From: an uncultured Lachnospiraceae bacterium
GTDB lineage: Bacteria > Bacillota > Clostridia > Lachnospirales > Lachnospiraceae
Length of the DNA stretch: 64,000 nt
Assembly: GCA_902476645.1 (NCBI GenBank)
Contig: CABSEG010000004.1
Coordinates: 1-64,000 of the forward strand
Direction: 5' to 3'
A program made the translations under genes and the position numbers. Shown piece after piece: positions 28,649 through 36,979 of the stretch (position 1 is its first letter; each line of letters opens with the position of its first letter). The notes beneath the pieces were generated by a model. That model was not told the origin of the DNA, searched no databases, and worked only from the letters and a program-made list of their open reading frames with translations.

Positions 28649-29668
28649 ATGGCATTTTTGTCCGTGAAAGATATTGTGAAAAGGTTTGATACACAGACCG
28701 CTTTAAGCCATGTGAGTGTGGATATCGAAAAGGGGGAACTGGTGAGCATCCTTGGACCATCCGGCTGTGGAAAAACCACCCTGCTTCGTATTATTGCAGG
28801 ACTGGAGACGGCCGATTCCGGGCAGGTGTTTATAGAAGGCAAGGACTGTACATCCCTGCCTCCTGCAAAACGGAACTTTGGAATTGTATTCCAATCCTAT
28901 GCGCTCTTTCCCCATATGACTGTGGAGCAGAATATTCTGTTTGGATTAAATGAACAAAAGCAGCTGACCAAAGAGGAAAGAAAGGATAGATGTAAAGAAG
29001 TGCTGGAGATGGTGGATCTTTATGAGCAAAGAAAAAAGTATCCCTCCCAGATGTCCGGCGGGCAGCAGCAAAGGGTGGCATTGGCCAGAGCCATCTCTTT
29101 GAAACCTTCTTTTCTGCTTTTGGATGAGCCTTTGTCTGCTCTGGATGCGAAGGTAAGGGTAAAGCTTCGGGCTGAGATTTGCAGAATTCAGAAAAAATTA
29201 GGCATTACCACCATTATGGTTACTCATGACCAGGAGGAGGCCCTGACCATGGCCGACCAGATTGTGGTCATGAACAATGCCGTGGTGGAGCAGATCGGAA
29301 CGCCGAGGGAAATTTATAATAGGCCCAAGACAGCCTTTGTTGCTAATTTTATCGGAACCATGAACTTATATAAAAGAGACCAGAAGATTTATGGTGTGCG
29401 TCCGGAGGTGATTGAGATCACCAAGTCCGGAGGCAAGCGGGAGTTGGAAAGCTGGGAAGGAACCATAGAGGAAGTGGAATTTCGCGGAGCAATGACCCGC
29501 ATTTACGGAAAGAGGGCGGACACCGCGGAAACCGTCTGTGCGGATATTGACTCCTCCAGGGCGGGCAGTATGGCCTTGCAGGAAAAGGATCGCGTATTTT
29601 TTAACATTCCCAAATCCGATATTTTTTGCTATCCGGATCTGGAGCAGGCTGGAAGGGTACAGGTATGA
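28649..29668 (+). CDS. ABC importer ATP-binding protein
   Basis: 339-residue ATPase of the PotA/FbpC/PhnT group. Walker A GPSGCGKTT, Q-loop (FQSYALFPHMTV), signature MSGGQQQRVALARA, Walker B FLLLDEPLSALD and the switch His (VTHDQEEA) are intact. The C-terminal third is a TOBE-like regulatory domain (GVRPEVIEI). It starts 15 nt after the lipoprotein gene, with AAGGAGGAG before the ATG, and energises the permease that follows. Confidence 0.92.
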   Translation: MAFLSVKDIVKRFDTQTALSHVSVDIEKGELVSILGPSGCGKTTLLRIIAGLETADSGQVFIEGKDCTSLPPAKRNFGIVFQSYALFPHMTVEQNILFGLNEQKQLTKEERKDRCKEVLEMVDLYEQRKKYPSQMSGGQQQRVALARAISLKPSFLLLDEPLSALDAKVRVKLRAEICRIQKKLGITTIMVTHDQEEALTMADQIVVMNNAVVEQIGTPREIYNRPKTAFVANFIGTMNLYKRDQKIYGVRPEVIEITKSGGKRELESWEGTIEEVEFRGAMTRIYGKRADTAETVCADIDSSRAGSMALQEKDRVFFNIPKSDIFCYPDLEQAGRVQV

Positions 29669-31335
29669 GAAAGAATAAAATAAGCAGTTTTCTGCGTCCT
29701 GCCAACCTGACCGTCCTGCTTTTGACACTGATTTTTCTGGTGATCCTAATTTGTCCTTTGATTTCCCTGTTTTCTAAGGCATTTTTGGATTCTGCTGGGA
29801 CATTTATAGGATTTAGCAATTATGTGAAATATTTTTCCACGCCGGCTCTGTCGGTATCGGTAAAAAATACGCTGGTGGTTTCCTGTGTGGCTGCGGTGAT
29901 CAGTACCCTTTTGGGATTCCTGTATGCCTATGGGTTAACCAGAACCAGTATCAAAGGAAAAACATTTTTCCGTTACGTGGCGATGATCCCTTTGTTTTTG
30001 CCAACGGTAGTACACGGTCTGGGCCTGGTTTACCTTTTCGGAAATCAGGGCGTGATCACGGGACTTGGCTGGGATATCGGACTGTATGGAAAGACCGGCA
30101 TCATCCTTGCGGAAATTATCTACACGTTTCCCCAGTCCTTTTTGATGTTTTCCATTGCGCTGAACTATGCGGACGGGCGTCTCTATGAGGCTGCGGACAG
30201 TATGGGATGCAATCCCATGAAAAAGTTCAGTCACATTACCCTGCCTTCTGTGCGCTATACGCTGATCAACAGCCTGTTTGTATGCTTTACCCTGGCATTT
30301 ACAGACTTTGGCGCACCTAAGGTGCTGGGTGGAAACTATAATGTGCTGGCCACAGATATTTACAAACAGGTGGCAGGGCAGTTTAACATGAATATGGGGG
30401 CCGTGGTGGGCACGTTGCTTTTGATTCCGGCCGTTATCAGCTTCGGTGTGGATCGGGTGACAGCCAGAAAGAATAACGATGGCATCAGCTCCAAGGCAAA
30501 AGAGTTAAAGATTAAGGAAAGCAAAGGCAGAGATGCAGCCTTTTACGCCGTCTGCGGTCTGACAGCCATATGCCTGCTGAGTATTGTGGCAGTGTTGTTT
30601 ATGGAAGCCTTTACCAAATATTATCCCTATAATATGAGCCTGACCCTGGATAATTTCCAGTTTAACCAGTCCACAGGTGGATTTCAAAGCTACCTCAATT
30701 CCATAAAGATGAGCGTACTGACGGCCATTTTGGGAACAGTGTTCGTGTTTGTATATGCATACCTGATTGAGAGAGGAAAATGCGCCCGCTTTCTAAAAAA
30801 TGCGGGGAAAATGCTTTCCTCCCTGCCGCTGGCGCTGCCGGGTATGGTGATAGGTCTGAGTTTTATCTTCTTCTTTAATCAGAAGGAGAATCCGCTGAAT
30901 TTCATTTATGGAACCGTGATGATTTTGGTACTTGCCAACATCGTGCATTTTTATTCCGTACCCTTTGTAACAGCCAGCAGCGCCTTAAAGAAGCTGGATT
31001 CGGAATATGAAAATGTGGCAGACAGTCTGAAAATACCGGGGTGGAAAACATTTTGCAGGGTGGTGGTGCCATTATCGCTGCCTGCGGTTTTGGAAATCTT
31101 TATGTATTATTTTATGAATGCAATGGTAACGGTATCCGCGGTGGTATTTCTTTATAGCGCGCAGTTTAAGATTGCATCCATTGCAATCACTCATATGGAG
31201 GAGGCCGGAGACATAGCCCAGGCAGCTGCCATGAGTTTACTGATTTTATTGGTGAACGTGGTGGTGAGAGGCTTATATGAGTTTGGGGTCCATAAGATTA
31301 AAAAAAGAGGAAGACTAGGAGGAAGTAAGGCATGA
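29665..31335 (+). CDS. ABC importer permease, two fused permease domains
   Basis: 556-residue membrane protein with about twelve hydrophobic segments and two copies of the binding-protein-dependent permease EAA loop (EAADSMGCNPMKKF in the first half, ENVADSLKIPGWKTF in the second). Such fused permeases are typical of FbpB and PhnU/V-like importers and form the whole channel. ATG 29665 overlaps the ATPase stop (ATGA), which indicates coupled translation. Confidence 0.9.
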   Translation: MRKNKISSFLRPANLTVLLLTLIFLVILICPLISLFSKAFLDSAGTFIGFSNYVKYFSTPALSVSVKNTLVVSCVAAVISTLLGFLYAYGLTRTSIKGKTFFRYVAMIPLFLPTVVHGLGLVYLFGNQGVITGLGWDIGLYGKTGIILAEIIYTFPQSFLMFSIALNYADGRLYEAADSMGCNPMKKFSHITLPSVRYTLINSLFVCFTLAFTDFGAPKVLGGNYNVLATDIYKQVAGQFNMNMGAVVGTLLLIPAVISFGVDRVTARKNNDGISSKAKELKIKESKGRDAAFYAVCGLTAICLLSIVAVLFMEAFTKYYPYNMSLTLDNFQFNQSTGGFQSYLNSIKMSVLTAILGTVFVFVYAYLIERGKCARFLKNAGKMLSSLPLALPGMVIGLSFIFFFNQKENPLNFIYGTVMILVLANIVHFYSVPFVTASSALKKLDSEYENVADSLKIPGWKTFCRVVVPLSLPAVLEIFMYYFMNAMVTVSAVVFLYSAQFKIASIAITHMEEAGDIAQAAAMSLLILLVNVVVRGLYEFGVHKIKKRGRLGGSKA

Positions 31336-32486
31336 AAGTATTTTGTTTAGGAGCAGCAGGACGCATTAGCAGGGAATCTGTATTGGATTTGGTGGAGCAT
31401 TCAGAATTTGAGAAAATCACCATCGGGGACTACAATTATGAGGAGGCCTGTAAGGTTGCCGAATGGTTGAAGGACGACCGGGTAGATGTGGTGAAGATCG
31501 ATGTAACCAAGGTGGAAGAAGCCGCTCAAATGATGAAAGGTTATGATGTGGTTATGGACGGGACCCAGATCACTTTGAACGGACTTTCTACGGAATGTAT
31601 TGCTAAAGCAGGTTGCCATGGAGTGAATTTAAATGGATTTGGAGAGGAAAATCAGTGGGATGCCCTGTTTCAGGCAGCAGGTAAGGCTTGTGTACCGGGC
31701 TTTGGTATGACCCCGGGAACTACTCAGATGATGGCCATGCATCTGGCAAATCAGCTGGATACGGTGGAGGAGGTCTATGTTTCCCACGGAGCGTTTCGGC
31801 CCTTTGCCTTTTCTAAATCCATTACGGAAACCACTACATATGAATATGATCCCAATTTGGAAAGCCGGGTGGTGTTTGAGGACGGAAAGTTTATCCAGGT
31901 ACCTCCCTTTGCAAGACCCAGGGAAGTACAGCTTCCGGAACCCTATGGAAAAACAGTACAATATATTATTCCCCATTCAGAGACGGTCACTCTCGCAAAG
32001 GCCTTAAAGGATAAAGGAGTCCGTCTGATCGAGGTGCGGGGAACCTGGCCTCAGCAAAATATGAATCTGGTCAGGGGGCTGTATGATTACGGCATCTTAA
32101 GAAATCCCAAGGTAAAGGTAGGGGGTACAGAGACAGGGCTGATGAATATCATCGGAGATTATCTGGTAGAGAGTAAAGAGGGAAAGACCACAAAGCTGTA
32201 CGGATATGCCCTCCATGTGGAAGTCATTGGATATAAGGATGGTAACAAGAAAAGGGGCGTGATTTATCATACCCATCCGGCTTCCGATGGCAGCGTAAAA
32301 GGCTGGGAGGGATTGCGGGCCTACACCAGAAACGTGGGGATTCCCCTGGCTATCGCGGCGGAACAGCTTGCCAAGGGAAAGGTCAAAAAGACTGGCATTT
32401 TGATTCCGGAGGAGGCTTTTGAACCGGAAGAGATTTTTCAGGAGCTGGAAAAGAGACAGATTTATATGCATGAAAATTGGAACTAA
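31332..32486 (+). CDS. Saccharopine dehydrogenase-like oxidoreductase
   Basis: 384-residue enzyme with an N-terminal Rossmann fold (VFCLGAAGRISRESVLDLV, ITIGDYNYEEA) and a C-terminal catalytic domain of the saccharopine dehydrogenase/carboxynorspermidine synthase superfamily (CVPGFGMTPGTTQMMA, HVEVIGYKDG). The family makes or cleaves secondary-amine (opine-like) links between amino acids. It overlaps the permease stop by 4 nt, so it is part of the importer operon and may act on the imported compound. The substrate is unknown. Confidence 0.8.
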   Translation: MKVFCLGAAGRISRESVLDLVEHSEFEKITIGDYNYEEACKVAEWLKDDRVDVVKIDVTKVEEAAQMMKGYDVVMDGTQITLNGLSTECIAKAGCHGVNLNGFGEENQWDALFQAAGKACVPGFGMTPGTTQMMAMHLANQLDTVEEVYVSHGAFRPFAFSKSITETTTYEYDPNLESRVVFEDGKFIQVPPFARPREVQLPEPYGKTVQYIIPHSETVTLAKALKDKGVRLIEVRGTWPQQNMNLVRGLYDYGILRNPKVKVGGTETGLMNIIGDYLVESKEGKTTKLYGYALHVEVIGYKDGNKKRGVIYHTHPASDGSVKGWEGLRAYTRNVGIPLAIAAEQLAKGKVKKTGILIPEEAFEPEEIFQELEKRQIYMHENWN

Positions 32487-32504
32487 AACAAATCGAAATT
32501 CAGA

Positions 32505-32541
32505 AAAAGGGCAGATCGCCATCAAAGATCTGCCCTTTTAA
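32505..32541 (+). terminator. Terminator of the ABC importer operon
   Basis: AAAAGGGCAGATC pairs with GATCTGCCCTTTT around a 9-nt loop, 20 nt after the stop codon. Confidence 0.85.
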
Positions 32542-32591
32542 ACGTTATACCTCGTTTCCTTATAAAGAGTCTCGTCAGGTATGAAAAGTAT

Positions 32592-32620
32592 TTGCGAAAA
32601 AAGCGGAATTCGAATAGAAT
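32592..32620 (+). promoter_or_regulatory. Promoter of the kinase-fold gene pair
   Basis: TTGCGA (32592-32597), 17-bp spacer, TAGAAT (32615-32620). Confidence 0.55.
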
Positions 32621-32663
32621 GGGAGATAGTATATCGGCGGACAAAACGAGGGGGTGAAAGAGG

Positions 32664-33341
32664 ATGCTTTTCGCAGGAGAGCGGCTGGAATGCGGGGAGA
32701 AAATCGTGATAGTAAAGAACTTTTTAGGAAAGGGGAAAAGCGGATACTCCTACCTGGTAGAATTTGGTGAACAATTGGCCGTGTTAAAAAAGATTCATCA
32801 TGAGCCTTGTTCGGTGTATTGCTTTGGTCCGGATAAGCTGGAGGTTCAGCTTAGGGATTACCATATCTTGCAGGCTTTGGGTATTCCCATGCCAAGGCTG
32901 TTTGCCTATGATCTAGAGAGGGAGTTCTTGGTAAAAGAATATATAGAGGGCCCCTCCCTTGCCCAGATGCTGGCCTGTAAAGAGATCCCTTTTCGATTTT
33001 TCCGACAGATGATAAAAATTTGTGAGAGCGCATATGCCAGTCATTGGAACCTGGACTATATGCCCCAGAATTTTATCGTGCATAAGGGTTATATCGTTTA
33101 TGTGGACTATGAGTGTAATCCATATGACTGGAAGTGGGACTTTGAACACTGGGGGATTTATTTCTGGTTAAACCAAAAGGGTATGAGAAGGTTTATGGAA
33201 ACCGGAGATTACGGATATATTAGCGTGGATGGATGGCCGGTCAAGACAGCGGACATAGAAGAAAGGGTCCTGAAAATGAAAAAGAGGTTGCTTTCACAAA
33301 GGAAGAATGAGACAGGAGGAGGGAATACGTATGAATATTGA
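32664..33341 (+). CDS. Small protein-kinase-fold protein
   Basis: 225 residues showing a compact kinase/phosphotransferase fold: Gly-rich loop GKGKSGYSYLVE (about 22-33), a lysine pair at 42-43 (VLKKI), EYIEGPSL hinge region (92-99), a catalytic-loop equivalent NLDYMPQNF with Asp131 and Asn136, and a metal Asp148 in YVDYE. The catalytic residues are present although HRD reads NLD, so activity is plausible. The substrate could be a protein or small molecule. It shares an operon with the membrane protein that follows; their ends overlap by 11 nt. Confidence 0.65.
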   Translation: MLFAGERLECGEKIVIVKNFLGKGKSGYSYLVEFGEQLAVLKKIHHEPCSVYCFGPDKLEVQLRDYHILQALGIPMPRLFAYDLEREFLVKEYIEGPSLAQMLACKEIPFRFFRQMIKICESAYASHWNLDYMPQNFIVHKGYIVYVDYECNPYDWKWDFEHWGIYFWLNQKGMRRFMETGDYGYISVDGWPVKTADIEERVLKMKKRLLSQRKNETGGGNTYEY

Positions 33342-34071
33342 AATTACAGTGGCGTTAATCGGTATTTTGTCTACCTGTCTTACCCAACTGGTCGCCCAGT
33401 TTTTGTTTCGCCTAAGAGAAAAAAAGGTAAGAAATGATGAATTGATTATTCGATATCTGGAGCCTTTGAAACGGCAGCTTGCCGCAAATATAAAGAAACA
33501 AAGACAGGTGCAGAGGCGAAAGAAGATTAGAAAAGAGAACAATTCTATTCGGGTGATTGCAGGACGTGTCATGAAAACGGTAGAGGACATGGAAGGGGTG
33601 AAACTGGAGTGGTTTTACGAAGACGGAGCGAACTTAGGCTCCAGTTGTTACCAGTTGGCCTGCCTGATTGCCTATGTTTATCAGATCGATCACTACATGA
33701 CTTTCGTTAATTTTCCCAGAGAGCAGAGGAGATACATTCGGAATTATATAGATGAGTTTCAGGAAATTTTAGATAAAAACCATGGGATTTATCAGACCAG
33801 TCAGTTTGATATCGGGAATCTGATGTTTGCGAGAGAGGGGAAAAGCGGTTATGAGCGTCTGATCTCCTACGATGAATTTTGCAGGAAGGCTCAGGATTTG
33901 CACATCAATTGTTGTCTGGCGCAGCTGTTTAACTTTATCCTCAGCATTGCCAATGAGGGGTGGGAAGAGAAGGAGTATGATGAACAAAGCCGTACTATGC
34001 AATGGGAGAAATTTTTAAGGCTATTAGAGGAGTTTCAGGTATATTTGGAAGAAATTGTTCCTTACTCCTGA
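33331..34071 (+). CDS. Unknown protein with one N-terminal membrane segment
   Basis: 246 residues that I do not recognise. One hydrophobic segment near the N-terminus (about 4-20, ITVALIGILSTCLTQLV) is followed by a strongly basic stretch (QRRKKIRK) and a helical, probably cytoplasmic, body with many aromatic residues. ATG 33331 has GAGGAGGG upstream and overlaps the kinase-fold gene by 11 nt. This tight coupling suggests the two work together. The gene ends about 70 nt before a convergent terminator. Confidence 0.6.
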   Translation: MNIEITVALIGILSTCLTQLVAQFLFRLREKKVRNDELIIRYLEPLKRQLAANIKKQRQVQRRKKIRKENNSIRVIAGRVMKTVEDMEGVKLEWFYEDGANLGSSCYQLACLIAYVYQIDHYMTFVNFPREQRRYIRNYIDEFQEILDKNHGIYQTSQFDIGNLMFAREGKSGYERLISYDEFCRKAQDLHINCCLAQLFNFILSIANEGWEEKEYDEQSRTMQWEKFLRLLEEFQVYLEEIVPYS

Positions 34072-34146
34072 AAGAATAGGAGAGAGTTGGAAGGGAAATA
34101 AGCAAAATGATTCCAAATGAGCCTTAGGATTGCCAATCAACGGACA

Positions 34147-34171
34147 GGCGCTGCATTAACGCAGCGCCCGT
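34147..34171 (-). terminator. Terminator containing the glycosyltransferase stop codon
   Basis: GGCGCTGC and GCAGCGCC form a GC-rich stem. On the minus strand the hairpin begins inside the last codons of the glycosyltransferase, and the TAA stop lies in the loop. No long T-run follows on the minus strand. Confidence 0.5.
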
Positions 34172-35502
34172 TTCATATTTTCTTTTATCTTTTTACTAAG
34201 TTGCGTATACTCGGCCAGTTCATCTTCAGTAAAGTCTGCAAACCTTATCTGATCATAGTCATTTAACACTCCGGCGAGTTCTGCAAGAATTGGTTTTACG
34301 GAAGGCAAAAAAGAAACATACAGCCTTTTGTTGGGAGATTTGGGGGTAGCTTTGGAAGATTTATTTGCTTTTGGACGACGTTCTTCTATCCTTAGGAATC
34401 CCCGCGCAGCCAGCTTTTGGAGTGCGAGAGCCAAATTCCGGCGGCTCATACCGGTAAAGTCTGCCAGTTCTTTTCTGGTACGGATCTGACGGGAGTGGTT
34501 CAGGTACAGAAGCAGGCGGGTCTCATCCAGGGACAAGTCGTTTTTTAAAGCCACAATCTCCAGATAGCGGTCCAGCAACTTCCGGCTGCGGTAGGCATCC
34601 ATGAGCACGCCGTCCCCATCCACGACTGCGGAAGATACGCTGGTGCGCTCTGCTCCAAGCTTTTGAGATCCTGGCAGGATAGCGGGGAAGACCATTCCGT
34701 CCTTTGCGGAATCCAGAAGAAAGCGGTAGACCTGCAGACGATTTTTTTCATAGTCTTTTTCATCCAGCACATGTTTATAGAAGTTATTGTAATACTCAAA
34801 GACTCTCAGCTTCATCCGGATGGCGTTTCCGATAGTCACATTCTGGGATACCAGGGAGCCTTTCCGTTTCACATAATAGTAGATCGGAGCCTTCAATGCA
34901 TAGAATGTTTCTGCATGGAGGATGTATTCTAAGTTGAACATAAAGTCTTCGCACCAATTTAGCTCCGTATTCATGCGAAGATGATGTTTCTCAATAAGAT
35001 CCCGGCGATATAGCTTATTCCAGATCACACCGTAGTAAAAGTCCGCCGGATTCTCCATCATATGGCCGGCAAATTCTTCCCGGCTTAAAACCGTATCCTC
35101 CTCGATGTCCCCTTTATGGGAAACCCGCTCTCCCACCACCCGGTAAAAGTCTGCGATGACCATATCGCAATGGTGGGTCATGGCAGCCCGAACCAGAAGC
35201 TTGGTAGCATCGGGGGTGATCCAGTCATCACTGTCCAGAAATTGCAGATACGTCCCACGGGCCCGGGCTATGGCCCTATTTCTGGAGTCGGAGACGCCGG
35301 AATTTTCTTTGTGAATGACGAAGACCCGGCGATCCATAGAGGCATAGATATCGCAAATGGTACCGGAGGCATCCTGACTGCCGTCATCCACCAGTAAAAG
35401 TTCAAAATCTCTGAAATCCTGATTTAGGATGCTGTCTACGCAGCGCCTGAGATACGGTTCTGCATTATATACCGGTACAATAAGACTAACGGCAGGATTC
35501 AC
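34156..35502 (-). CDS. GT2 glycosyltransferase fused to a winged-helix domain
   Basis: 448-residue protein. Residues 1-210 are a GT-A family 2 glycosyltransferase (VSLIVPVYNAEPYLRRCVDSIL, VDDGSQDAS, and the metal-binding D90-S-D92-D93). About 320-400 is a MarR-like winged helix (LSLDETRLLLYLNHSRQIRTRK, LADFTGMSRRNLALALQKLAARG), followed by a Lys/Ser linker and helices. Such a DNA-binding-like tail is unusual on a glycosyltransferase. The catalytic half probably transfers sugars to a surface polymer. Its ATG overlaps the stop of the upstream HAD gene. Confidence 0.82.
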   Translation of the reverse strand: MNPAVSLIVPVYNAEPYLRRCVDSILNQDFRDFELLLVDDGSQDASGTICDIYASMDRRVFVIHKENSGVSDSRNRAIARARGTYLQFLDSDDWITPDATKLLVRAAMTHHCDMVIADFYRVVGERVSHKGDIEEDTVLSREEFAGHMMENPADFYYGVIWNKLYRRDLIEKHHLRMNTELNWCEDFMFNLEYILHAETFYALKAPIYYYVKRKGSLVSQNVTIGNAIRMKLRVFEYYNNFYKHVLDEKDYEKNRLQVYRFLLDSAKDGMVFPAILPGSQKLGAERTSVSSAVVDGDGVLMDAYRSRKLLDRYLEIVALKNDLSLDETRLLLYLNHSRQIRTRKELADFTGMSRRNLALALQKLAARGFLRIEERRPKANKSSKATPKSPNKRLYVSFLPSVKPILAELAGVLNDYDQIRFADFTEDELAEYTQLSKKIKENMKRALR

Positions 35503-36197
35503 GACAAGGGCCCCCTCTCCAGTAAATTGGTCAACTCCGCCAGGGTCTGGATCTCATAATCAGGCAGAATAGGGTAGTCCTTCTCCATGTGAGAAGGGTT
35601 GAACCAGACTGTGGCAATCCCGGCATTTTTTCCTCCCTGGATATCGGAGCTTAAGCTGTCTCCCACGAGAATGGTCTCTTCTTTTTGAAAGTCCGGTATC
35701 TGTAAAAAGCAATGGTCAAAGAATGCTTTGTTTGGTTTGTCAAAGCCAATTTCTTCCGAAATAAAGATGCCGTTGAAAAACCGTTCGATCTTTGCGCTTT
35801 GGATTCTTCCCTTCTGGACGCTGGCAGTTCCGTTGGTTACCAGATAGAGACGGTAATTCAAAGAAAGGTCTTCAAGCAAGGCCTCAGCCCCGTCCACAAA
35901 GAAATGCCCTATGCCAAGATAGCGCTCATAAATTTGAGCCGCCTTGCGGGCAGAACAATCTACTCCCAGCTCGTCAAACAGAAGCTGGTAACGGCGTACC
36001 TTAACCTGGTTTCGGGTGATTTTTTCCTGTTCCAGCAATTTCCACTGGGCAAGATTAAGCTGACTATAGCGTTGAAATATCGTCTCTGAAGGTGTAATCC
36101 CCAATTCCTGAAGTGTGCCGGTCAGGGCTTTTCGCTCGGCTTTATTAAAGTCCAGCAATGTATTGTCAAGATCAAATAAAATATTGCGAATCCCCAT
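35499..36197 (-). CDS. YjjG-type HAD pyrimidine nucleotidase
   Basis: 232-residue HAD phosphatase: motif I FDLDNTLLDF, motif II TNGTA, motif III Lys in FDKPNK and motif IV VGDSLSSDI. The cap and overall pattern resemble YjjG, which dephosphorylates noncanonical pyrimidine nucleotides. It overlaps the glycosyltransferase start by 4 nt and is probably its operon partner by position only. Confidence 0.85.
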   Translation of the reverse strand: MGIRNILFDLDNTLLDFNKAERKALTGTLQELGITPSETIFQRYSQLNLAQWKLLEQEKITRNQVKVRRYQLLFDELGVDCSARKAAQIYERYLGIGHFFVDGAEALLEDLSLNYRLYLVTNGTASVQKGRIQSAKIERFFNGIFISEEIGFDKPNKAFFDHCFLQIPDFQKEETILVGDSLSSDIQGGKNAGIATVWFNPSHMEKDYPILPDYEIQTLAELTNLLERGPLS

Positions 36198-36260
36198 ATA
36201 GTCACCCCACTTTTTTCTTTTAGTGTAGAAAAGATGAGAAAGGATGTCAAGTTCTTTGGA

Positions 36261-36702
36261 TTAATCTTGTGAGGATGCGCGGTATTCTTTGGGCGTACAC
36301 TTGTAAAAGCGCTTAAATTGCTTGGAAAAATAGCTGGGATAATCAAAAGTTCCGGAAATGTCAGACAGGGTGAATGGTTCTCTGTAATGGGTATGAATGT
36401 ATTCCAGCATTTGTTCGAGACGCAGGGTATCTGTACGCATGGCCTGACGGGGGAGGTTGATTTGGTCTTCGAAGCGGAGAAAGAGTTCCAGAATGATATG
36501 AGAGAGCTGCTCCCGCACGGTAAATTCATAGCCAAACAGATCTGAGCGCAGAGCGTGAAAGGCGGTCTGAAAATATTCTGACAGATGGGAGTCTGAGGAC
36601 GAAAAGAGGGTACAGGTAAAAGCAGAGCAAGACAAAACCGGTTGCAGGTACTTCGTCCAAAAAGCAAAAGAACGATTTCCGCTTAATAAGGTATTTCAGC
36701 TG
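36261..36702 (-). pseudogene. AraC-family regulator remnant (N-terminal part missing)
   Basis: The frame encodes a complete C-terminal AraC double helix-turn-helix (LEQMLEYIHTHYREPFTLSDISGTFDYPSYFSKQFKRFYKCTPKEYR) but is closed by an in-frame TGA near 36702. The only ATG, at 36635, lacks a ribosome-binding site. AraC proteins usually have about 280 residues, so the N-terminal sensor domain is lost; at most about 145 residues remain in frame. I see no recognisable sensor domain in the other frames upstream. Confidence 0.65.
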
Positions 36703-36900
36703 ATATGACAGCTAAATTTGCCAGTCTGTTTTTTATTGGGATTACAATCGGCCGGGCAATCAGTGGATTTCTCACATGGTAGTAATGCATGAAAGGCTGG
36801 GGAGAAAAGCGGCATAAGAGGGAAGCGTGTGGAAAAGACTGTGCAGAAGGGTAAAAATCGTGTAAAATAGATGCAGGCGTACGAAAAGTACAGAGTAAAA

Positions 36901-36942
36901 GGCTGACGTTATCACCGTTTGAGAAACAGCCGGATGGTAACG
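36901..36942 (+). promoter_or_regulatory. Possible switching leader RNA of the AAA ATPase gene
   Basis: GGCTG (36901-36905) can pair with CAGCC (36927-36931). CGTTATCACC (36907-36916) can pair with GGATGGTAACG (36932-36942) over 10 bp with one bulged A. The two stems cross, so they would compete with each other. A TAAAAT at 36863-36868 is a possible -10. I recognise no named riboswitch. Confidence 0.4.
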
Positions 36943-36979
36943 CAGACTGAAAAATACATAAGGAGTCAGGAGAATTTTT

